This document shows positions 1 to 5,122 of a DNA stretch of 5,122 bases, piece by piece. Numbering within the stretch: the stretch's first letter is position 1; every line of letters starts with the position of its first letter. The DNA is from Patescibacteria group bacterium (GTDB taxonomy: Bacteria > Patescibacteriota > Andersenbacteria > UBA10190): the NCBI GenBank assembly GCA_022574795.1, contig JACZRJ010000049.1:1-5122 (forward strand), read 5' to 3'. The notes under the pieces were generated by a model that did not search any database, was not told the DNA's origin, and worked only from the letters and a program-made list of their open reading frames with translations. The translations under genes and the position numbers were made by a program.

Positions 1-425
1 ATGGGTGCGGTAGTGCGCAGCTCAATAGTTAATTCCTGATTTGCTATTCCTCTCAGCGGAGAGAAGTTAAAAATGTCATATTTATCATCCTTAATACCCT
101 GGGCTGGAATGGTGGCGCGCCTCAACTCCTCGCCAGTGGCTGATTTTAGAGAAAGAATGATTTCCCCGTCTAGGTTGCTGGCACCATACGGTACTAACAG
201 GATGCCGATGGCGCTTAAGATATCCTTGGTCGGGGTAATGGTTTGTCCGATAGTAGCTTTATCGGTGAGTTGCCAGTGTGTGGCGTAGTTATCCTGACCG
301 GCCACTTCCAGGTAGGCCGATTGACTAAACAATAAAGCCGGGATTACTAACACCACAGCGATGGCAACTAGCGAGAGCAAGTCGGGTTTAACTTTTTTAA
401 GCCAGGCAAGAGACAGCGGTTGCAT
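1..425 (-). CDS. N-terminal part of a membrane-anchored extracytoplasmic protein (runs off the window)
   Basis: Reading the minus strand from the ATG at 425 gives 141 codons that stay open to the window edge, so the C-terminus is missing. A short basic N-terminus (W9, K10, K11, K13) precedes one strongly hydrophobic segment at about residues 15-34, which predicts a single membrane anchor with the rest outside the cell. Residues 45-141 look beta-rich: GQTITPTKDILSAIGILLVP (60-79), a polar strand around 87-95, and FNFSPL at 119-124. This pattern resembles the sugar-binding-like extracytoplasmic segments seen in membrane proteins of bacterial, notably CPR, glycan loci; that is resemblance, not proven homology. 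An in-frame TAA lies just upstream (444-446, also the stop of the preceding gene), so 425 is the first ATG. Only a weak purine-rich stretch precedes it. The gene follows the 90-residue ORF by 18 bases on the same strand, so co-transcription is likely. The exact function is not recognised. Confidence 0.72.
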   Translation of the reverse strand, partial: MQPLSLAWLKKVKPDLLSLVAIAVVLVIPALLFSQSAYLEVAGQDNYATHWQLTDKATIGQTITPTKDILSAIGILLVPYGASNLDGEIILSLKSATGEELRRATIPAQGIKDDKYDIFNFSPLRGIANQELTIELRTTAP

Positions 426-443
426 ATGACTAATTGTAATACT

Positions 444-716
444 TTATCTTTCTATCGGCTTTAGGATAAGTCTGGCGGTGGCAAGAGTCGTAAGCAGAGA
501 GATAATGAGGCCAGGTACTAGCCCGGGGGCCTGATACTGTAGGGTGACCGGTTGATCAGAGTTGACGGAGATGGCCAGGCGGCCGGCGGCGGATGAGACT
601 TTTAGGTCCTTGGCGGTCCAGCCCGTGGCGTAATTAGCCTTTACTACCAGGGTGTCAGGCTCGGTGGTTGGTGCGAAAAGAGTCAGCTTATTTGGGAGAC
701 CACGCGGCTTGCTCAT
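444..716 (-). CDS. Short protein resembling the C-terminal end of a YfhO-type membrane protein; possible gene remnant
   Basis: This 90-residue ORF ends in TAA at 444-446. Residues 10-60 form a beta-rich segment with a hydrophobic strand DTLVVKANYATGW (21-33) and a conserved-looking Trp33. Residues 65-85 form one hydrophobic helix, followed by a basic tail, KPIER. In YfhO-like and related large multi-spanning membrane proteins of glycan loci, the extreme C-terminus has this order: a strand ending in a GW pair, a beta-sandwich-like extracytoplasmic part, a Y-x-x-P turn, and a final transmembrane helix. Here the 10 or more upstream helices are absent and an in-frame TAG lies seven codons before the ATG. 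The piece is therefore either a truncated remnant or a freestanding single-helix protein. No Shine-Dalgarno sits at normal distance from the ATG. Family resemblance is from memory of the pattern and is moderately confident; whether the gene is functional is open. Confidence 0.55.
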   Translation of the reverse strand: MSKPRGLPNKLTLFAPTTEPDTLVVKANYATGWTAKDLKVSSAAGRLAISVNSDQPVTLQYQAPGLVPGLIISLLTTLATARLILKPIER

Positions 717-739
717 AAAGTCGATTGTACTGCACTACA

Positions 740-745
740 CCTCCT
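740..745 (-). promoter_or_regulatory. Orphan consensus Shine-Dalgarno (AGGAGG) upstream of the 90-residue ORF
   Basis: The minus strand reads AGGAGG at 745-740, a perfect core ribosome-binding sequence. It lies 23 bases from the ATG at 716, too far for normal initiation there. The nearest start-like codon is a GTG at 735-733, which opens only a 15-codon frame ending at 688. It may be chance, or a leftover signal of an earlier gene arrangement. Confidence 0.25.
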
Positions 746-759
746 GTGCTAAACACTCT

Positions 760-762
760 AGG
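760..762 (+). promoter_or_regulatory. Weak ribosome binding site of the asparagine synthetase gene
   Basis: An AGG core lies 8 bases before the ATG at 771, which is the usual spacing, but the match is only three bases long. The TAG at 759-761 is in frame with the gene, so no start further upstream is possible. Confidence 0.35.
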
Positions 763-770
763 CTGATGGT

Positions 771-2636
771 ATGTGCGGAATAGCAGGAATATGGCAACGT
801 GATGGCGAGCCGGTTGATTCACGGCTACTGGCTCGTATGGGGCAAGTATTAGCCCATCGGGGTCCTGACGATGCTGGCCAGTGTATTGTGGGGTCGGTTG
901 GCTTGGCACATCGGCGACTGTCGATAATCGATTTGACGGCGGCTGGGCACCAGCCGATGAGCACGCCCGACCAGCGATACACCATCATCTTTAATGGGGA
1001 GATCTACAATTATCAGGAATTGGCCAAAAAGTATTTGTCAGGCGTGTCGCTGGTCTCCAACTCTGATACCGAAGTACTGCTACATTTACTGGCTAGCCAG
1101 GGGGCCGCAGCTTTGCAATTAGTTCGAGGAATGTTTGCTCTGGCTTTTTGGGATGCTACAGAGGAAACTTTATTATTGGCTCGGGATCCGTTTGGCAAAA
1201 AGCCACTGTACTACAGCCAGAGTGGCAAGGCTTTGCTGTTCGCCTCTGAAATAAAATCATTGTTGGAGCACCCAGATGTCTCCCTGGAGCTTGATCGGCA
1301 ACAGCTCGCTAAGTACTTTTTGTATGAGTATGTGCCGGCACCAGCCACTGGTTATACAGATATTGAGCAGTTGCCGATGGGGGCTTTTATGAAAGTAACG
1401 GCCACGACGTCTACCATTGAGCATTATTGGCAACTGAAGTATCTGCCTAAGAGTGAGCTGGGCGAGGCACGGGTTACTCGTGAGTTTGACCGACTCCTTA
1501 CTCAGGCGGTTGATCGGCGCTTGATTTCCGATGTACCAGTCGGGTTGCTGTTGTCCGGCGGGCTTGATTCGACAGCCATAGGGTGGTACATGCAGCAGGG
1601 TACTGTGGCGCACCGTCATTCATTTTCGGTATCATTTGATGAGTCAACGTTCGATGAGAGTTCTTACGCCCGCCTGGCTGCCAGGGCATTACAGACTAAC
1701 CATCATGAGTTATTGTTCACCGTTGATATGTTTCGAGACTTGGTGGTCGAGCTTACCGGGAAGATGGATATTCCATTGGCGGACGCCTCTTTGTTGCCAA
1801 CCTATGCAATTAGTAAGCTGGCCCGTGAGCATATCACGGTGGCCTTGGATGGCGATGGTAGCGACGAGCTGCTGGGAGGGTATGGTACTTTTACTGCGGC
1901 TAACGTAGCAGAGCGGTTGGCTTGGTTGCCATCAGGCGCAGTGGGACTACTCGAGAAATTAGCTAGCCTGTGGCCAACAACGCTCGGTGACTTTTCCTTT
2001 GATTTTAAAATAAAATCTTTTACGCGAGGCCTGTCGTATTCCCTGGCGCGTCGGAATCAGGTTTGGCTGGGGTCGTTTTCAGATATTGAGCTGCCGCAAT
2101 TACTAACCGAGCCGTGGGCCTCAGCGGCCCAGGATGTTTTCGAGGATGTCGATGGTTTGAAGGAGCAACTGGCTGGCTTGTCCATAACCGACCAGGTATC
2201 TCTACTGACAATAAATCACTATTTACATAATGACATTCTGGTAAAGCTTGATCGGGCGACAATGTTCACCAGCTTGGAAGCGCGAACGCCATTTCTCGAT
2301 ATTGATCTGGCCAGTTTTGTGGCCACGCTGCCGGTGGAGTATAAGCGGGATAAGGCTTTACTTAAAAAAGTGATGCGCTCTCGGATTCCGGATAAGATTA
2401 TTGACCGACCCAAGAAGGGGTTTGGAATTCCGTTGGGCTACTGGTTGAAGGGACCACTGCATGACTGGGCGCGAGAGGTTCTTGATACCGAGAAGCTTAA
2501 GCGGGATGGAGTACTAAAGCCCGCTTATGTCACCCGGCTACTCAATGAACACCAGGCGGGGAAGGCCGATCATCGGAAGAAGTTGTGGACCCTGTTGGCC
2601 TGGCAGTTGTGGTTTGATCGGTGGATTACGGGGTAA
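771..2636 (+). CDS. asnB: Asparagine synthetase, glutamine-hydrolysing (AsnB family)
   Basis: This 621-residue cytoplasmic enzyme has the two-domain AsnB layout and near-typical length. The N-terminal class-II glutaminase (about 1-210) starts MCGIAG, so Cys2 becomes the N-terminal nucleophile after Met removal, which fixes the start. Other glutamine-site motifs are HRGPD (29-33), HRRLSIIDL (47-55), NGEIYN (75-80), SDTE (98-101) and RDPFGKKPLYY (138-148). The synthetase domain (about 235-615) carries the ATP PP-loop SGGLDS (262-267), LDGDGSDELLGGY (359-371), and LDRATM...SLEARTPFLD (493-510). All catalytic signatures seem intact. The known family reaction is ATP-dependent amidation of aspartate with ammonia from glutamine, via an aspartyl-adenylate. 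Relatives inside polysaccharide loci may instead amidate sugars or other carboxylates, so the substrate is uncertain here. It is flanked on both sides by minus-strand genes: divergent on the left (54-base gap) and convergent on the right (20-base gap). It is therefore its own transcription unit within the window. Confidence 0.95.
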   Translation: MCGIAGIWQRDGEPVDSRLLARMGQVLAHRGPDDAGQCIVGSVGLAHRRLSIIDLTAAGHQPMSTPDQRYTIIFNGEIYNYQELAKKYLSGVSLVSNSDTEVLLHLLASQGAAALQLVRGMFALAFWDATEETLLLARDPFGKKPLYYSQSGKALLFASEIKSLLEHPDVSLELDRQQLAKYFLYEYVPAPATGYTDIEQLPMGAFMKVTATTSTIEHYWQLKYLPKSELGEARVTREFDRLLTQAVDRRLISDVPVGLLLSGGLDSTAIGWYMQQGTVAHRHSFSVSFDESTFDESSYARLAARALQTNHHELLFTVDMFRDLVVELTGKMDIPLADASLLPTYAISKLAREHITVALDGDGSDELLGGYGTFTAANVAERLAWLPSGAVGLLEKLASLWPTTLGDFSFDFKIKSFTRGLSYSLARRNQVWLGSFSDIELPQLLTEPWASAAQDVFEDVDGLKEQLAGLSITDQVSLLTINHYLHNDILVKLDRATMFTSLEARTPFLDIDLASFVATLPVEYKRDKALLKKVMRSRIPDKIIDRPKKGFGIPLGYWLKGPLHDWAREVLDTEKLKRDGVLKPAYVTRLLNEHQAGKADHRKKLWTLLAWQLWFDRWITG

Positions 2637-2656
2637 AGAGCGCTTAGCCGCGAACA

Positions 2657-4276
2657 TTATTCACTCGGGAATACTATTTTATAGATTGTGGCGCGATTGA
2701 TTTCGTGGTCGCCCGGCTCGACCTGGTAGGTAGCTATCTGGGTCACTTGCACGCCGGTTGGTGGTTCGCTGTTGTGCACAAATGATAGGGGATCTGAGAG
2801 TCTCAAGCTCGATACGACATAATTAATTTCTAGATCCTCTAGTCTTTGCCAGGCGGCAGCATTGCTCAGCTCGCCGGCGAATTCATCGTTTCCAAAGACT
2901 GCTCGATCACCGAGGTAGAAACGAATCATCAGATTTTTCCAGTCAAAGGCAATTGATCCGGGTAAATCTCGCGCCGTGTGTACGGCTTGATACCAAGCAT
3001 ATTCTCGTAGTTGAGATTTTTGTAGGTGATCACGAGTATCGGCCAGCGAGGCGTTTAACCAGACAAAGGTGCTGGTGCCCAGTAGAATTATTGCAAAAAC
3101 CACACGGGCGAGCTTGCCCCAGCCTCCTTCCCGTGTCGATAGTTGCACAAACTTCCACAAGGCATGCAGGCCGGCCATGACTAGTAAGGCCATTAGTGGC
3201 CAGCGCATGCCATCCAGGCGGATGTATGATGGTGCCCACCATGCGATGGGTACTGATAGGGCCAAGAATGGTAGAGTTAAAGTTAGTACATCTATTGGGC
3301 GACGTCGAAAAATTAGATAAATTAAGCCGAGGGCAGCCAGTAGGCCGGCGGCGTGGGCCGGCAGTCCCACCAGGTTCAAGACATGTTTGTGAAAACCTAG
3401 GGTGTCATCACGTAGCTCGCCGCGCAGGATTTTCGGGCGAGTGTATATGTCATAGAGACCAGATCGTTCCCAAATGTGGTTGAAGTTTTCCCAGGTTTCC
3501 TTAATAGACAGCGCACCGTACATTTCAGATTCACTGGCGACGGCTAGGTATTCGGAGGGCCAGATACTATCAGTTGTCTGCCAGATCAGCGCACCATAGG
3601 GTACTAAAACGGCTCCAGCTAAAGCGGTCACTACTACTATTTTTTGCCAGCTTTGGCGCAGGCGCCAGGCAGCTAAGAGCCATAACACGGCCGCCACGAT
3701 CAAGCCTTCGTGCCTGGTTATAGTCATGGCTCCGAGTAATAAGCCCAGTGATATGAGAGCTGTCTTTTTTGGCAGCCAGAGGGTGGCTAGGACTCCGGCC
3801 GTGACTAGAGCAGTGAGGGTGGTGTCGGCGTAGCCTCGGATTGAGTAGGCTAAAAAGGGAAAGAAGGCGGCATACATAAACAAGGCTGAAACAATCGGCA
3901 GGCGGTGCAGGCGCAAGCGTAAGCCGGTGAAATACAGGGCTGCTAAGGCAGCCAGAGACGCGATCAGGGCGACAATAATTGCTACCGATTCCCAAGCGGT
4001 GCTTGGTGCCAGCAGGTGTCCTAATAGAATTAAGAAGGGATAGAAGGGAAGACGTTTCTCGCCGATCGGTAGATCAAATCGTCCTAGGTTCTCAGCAATC
4101 TGCACGAAGTTGAAGACATCGCCAACTGATGGAGATTGCCACCACTGTAGTAACCACAGGCGTAGATATAAGCTGACGGCTAGTACGGCAACTAGGCCGA
4201 CATGATCAACCAGGATAAAGCGAGCTATGCGCCGGGCTGCTGACCAAAGATCCAGGCGCTCCTTAAGGCTTGGCAT
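2657..4276 (-). CDS. Multi-spanning GT-C-type glycosyltransferase (dolichyl/polyprenyl-phosphate sugar dependent type)
   Basis: This 539-residue integral membrane protein has about 10-12 hydrophobic segments, roughly at 23-45, 76-90, 96-117, 127-146, 150-167, 172-203, 212-232, 303-323, 328-347, 359-376 and 389-408. The architecture fits GT-C (PMT/ArnT-like) transferases, which use lipid-phosphate sugars on the outer face of the membrane. After helix 1, a loop carries SVGDVFNF with Asp53 where GT-C enzymes have their catalytic acidic residue, then KRLPFYP (74-80), like the family's R-x-P-x-Y-P stretch. RGYAD (147-151) and TRHEG (187-191) also match positions common in these enzymes. A polar region at 235-300 and a C-terminal soluble part (about 412-539) would lie outside. 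A TGA lies in frame just upstream of the ATG at 4276, so no longer start exists; its ribosome site is poor. It follows the GT2 gene by 52 bases on the same strand, a plausible operon. The sugar and acceptor cannot be read from sequence. Confidence 0.82.
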   Translation of the reverse strand: MPSLKERLDLWSAARRIARFILVDHVGLVAVLAVSLYLRLWLLQWWQSPSVGDVFNFVQIAENLGRFDLPIGEKRLPFYPFLILLGHLLAPSTAWESVAIIVALIASLAALAALYFTGLRLRLHRLPIVSALFMYAAFFPFLAYSIRGYADTTLTALVTAGVLATLWLPKKTALISLGLLLGAMTITRHEGLIVAAVLWLLAAWRLRQSWQKIVVVTALAGAVLVPYGALIWQTTDSIWPSEYLAVASESEMYGALSIKETWENFNHIWERSGLYDIYTRPKILRGELRDDTLGFHKHVLNLVGLPAHAAGLLAALGLIYLIFRRRPIDVLTLTLPFLALSVPIAWWAPSYIRLDGMRWPLMALLVMAGLHALWKFVQLSTREGGWGKLARVVFAIILLGTSTFVWLNASLADTRDHLQKSQLREYAWYQAVHTARDLPGSIAFDWKNLMIRFYLGDRAVFGNDEFAGELSNAAAWQRLEDLEINYVVSSLRLSDPLSFVHNSEPPTGVQVTQIATYQVEPGDHEINRATIYKIVFPSE

Positions 4277-4328
4277 GAAGGCTTTTCATGGGTTGTTGAG
4301 TTGGTCGTTGGTCTTTGCCATACTGCTG

Positions 4329-5054
4329 CTACCAGTTGCGTTGGTCGGTGAAACGGTGTTGAACGGATTGCCAAAGTGCACCAACGCCGTCTTGCCAGCG
4401 GATCTTTTTGCCGTTAGCAATTGAGCGTGGGCGGTAGGAAATAGGCACCTCATAAATAGTAGCTCCGCGGCGCAGTGTTTTAGCAGCCAGCTCGGCCTCG
4501 ATGTCGAACCCATTACTCTGTAGCTGTAGGGTATTCAAAAAAGAGCGACGGAACATCTTGTAGCAGGTGAACATATCGGTCATGTGGGCGCCATACATAA
4601 GATTAGTAACCATGGTGATACCTTGGGCTCCCCAGTAGTAGGAAAATCCTGAACTGGAGTGATCTTTTAGCAGGCGGCGAGAGCCAAACACGACCTGTAC
4701 TTTGGGGGATCTGAATAAGGCTAGCATTTGTTCCCAATCGTGCGGATCATATTCTAGATCGGCGTCCTGAATAACGACTAAATCACCCGTGGCTGCGGCA
4801 AAGCCGTGGCGGATTGCGGCGCCTTTACCCTTATTTCTGGAGGCTGAGAGTAGCTGTACCTCGGGATGGGTGGTAATAAATGATTGGATATGCTTAGTAC
4901 TTTGATCTTTCGAGCCATCATCAACCACGATAATTTCTTTTTGAATTTCATTGAGGTTTAAGCTCCAAACACGGTCAAGTAACGTAGTAATAGTGGCTTC
5001 CTCGTTGTAACAGGGAATGATTATTGATAATTTTGTTGTTTTCGGGTCTGACAT
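4329..5054 (-). CDS. Family 2 glycosyltransferase, polyprenyl-phosphate sugar synthase (DPM1-like)
   Basis: Counting from the ATG at 5054 the protein has 241 residues. A TTG at 5063 in the same frame would add three, and an in-frame TAG at 5075-5073 stops further extension. Neither start has a clear Shine-Dalgarno; ATG is preferred as the stronger codon. A GT-A fold is indicated by SIIIPCYNEE (10-19), VVDDGS (43-48), NKGKGAAIRHG (74-84), the metal-binding DAD (97-99), GSRR (124-127), TDMFTCYK (159-166), GFDIEAEL (182-189), and YRPRS with KIRWQDG (207-223). The last four blocks are typical of dolichyl/polyprenyl-phosphate mannose or glucose synthases. The protein has no C-terminal membrane helices, so it is the soluble, membrane-associated type, unlike GtrB/ArnC forms. 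The known role of the family is to transfer a sugar from a nucleotide donor to polyprenyl phosphate. The downstream GT-C gene is a natural user of that product, although the pairing is inferred. The nucleotide sugar (GDP-Man or UDP-Glc) is not decidable by eye. Confidence 0.9.
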   Translation of the reverse strand: MSDPKTTKLSIIIPCYNEEATITTLLDRVWSLNLNEIQKEIIVVDDGSKDQSTKHIQSFITTHPEVQLLSASRNKGKGAAIRHGFAAATGDLVVIQDADLEYDPHDWEQMLALFRSPKVQVVFGSRRLLKDHSSSGFSYYWGAQGITMVTNLMYGAHMTDMFTCYKMFRRSFLNTLQLQSNGFDIEAELAAKTLRRGATIYEVPISYRPRSIANGKKIRWQDGVGALWQSVQHRFTDQRNW

Positions 5055-5122
5055 CCGTTTCAAGGTACCAGACTACATATGTATGACCAAGATATCGGGA
5101 GCTATTTCTGATAGATCCAAAC

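Noticed and set aside
73..288. Plus-strand open frame of 71 codons
   Set aside because: It lies wholly within the minus-strand membrane-anchored protein gene, and its product has no coherent domain or membrane pattern.
725..755. Possible plus-strand promoter for asnB (TTGTAC and TGCTAAACA)
   Set aside because: The spacer is 19 bases and the -10 hexamer matches the consensus at only about half its positions, so it is too weak to annotate.
688..909. Minus-strand open frame crossing the asnB start and the divergent gap
   Set aside because: Most of it is antisense to the highly conserved glutaminase domain of asnB. I considered a frameshifted N-terminus of the 90-residue ORF, but its translation has no helices or motifs of that family.
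1636..1908. Plus-strand open frame of 90 codons inside asnB
   Set aside because: It is the shifted-frame shadow of the AsnB synthetase domain; the Trp- and Met-rich product is not protein-like.
3570..3995. Minus-strand open frame of 141 codons inside the GT-C gene
   Set aside because: It overlaps the GT-C gene on the same strand in another frame. The GT-C frame has continuous helices and motifs, while this one has none.
4263..4289. Eight-codon open frame with ATG at 4289 overlapping the GT-C start
   Set aside because: It could be an upstream coupling ORF, but it has no ribosome site and is short enough to occur by chance.
5073..5122. Minus-strand frame open from the right edge to a TAG at 5075-5073, possibly the C-terminus of an upstream gene
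   Set aside because: Only about 15 codons are visible with no recognisable motif. A 13-codon open frame from an ATG at 5083 on the plus strand is equally possible, so neither can be supported.

Overview
The window looks like part of a bacterial cell-surface glycan or glycoconjugate locus. It holds five protein-coding regions with short gaps, and no RNA gene, CRISPR array or insertion sequence that I can see. Base composition is roughly balanced, at about half G+C. The style of the membrane proteins, including an N-terminal anchor followed by a beta-rich extracytoplasmic segment and a YfhO-like C-terminal end, reminds me of Patescibacteria (CPR) glycan loci, possibly Saccharibacteria. That assignment is a weak inference from resemblance. 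All long genes read through without needing recoded UGA.

Layout from left to right. Positions 1-425 (minus) carry the first 141 codons of a membrane-anchored protein that runs off the left edge. Positions 444-716 (minus) carry a 90-residue protein that looks like only the C-terminal end of a large YfhO-type membrane protein. A 54-base divergent intergenic region (717-770) follows. Positions 771-2636 (plus) encode a complete glutamine-hydrolysing asparagine synthetase (AsnB family). After a 20-base convergent gap, positions 2657-4276 (minus) encode a 539-residue multi-spanning GT-C-type glycosyltransferase. Positions 4329-5054 (minus) encode a soluble family-2 glycosyltransferase of the polyprenyl-phosphate sugar synthase (DPM1-like) type. 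The last 68 bases hold no gene I can defend.

Likely cooperation (inference). The GT2 enzyme would load a sugar onto a polyprenyl phosphate in the cytoplasm. The GT-C enzyme, co-directional and 52 bases downstream, would use such a lipid-linked sugar on the outer face of the membrane. The AsnB-like enzyme could make free asparagine, or could amidate a carboxylate in the surface polymer, as relatives in polysaccharide clusters are thought to do. The two small minus-strand genes on the left are probably surface or membrane accessory proteins. The most notable oddity is the isolated C-terminal YfhO-like piece directly abutting asnB, which suggests a rearrangement or a split gene.
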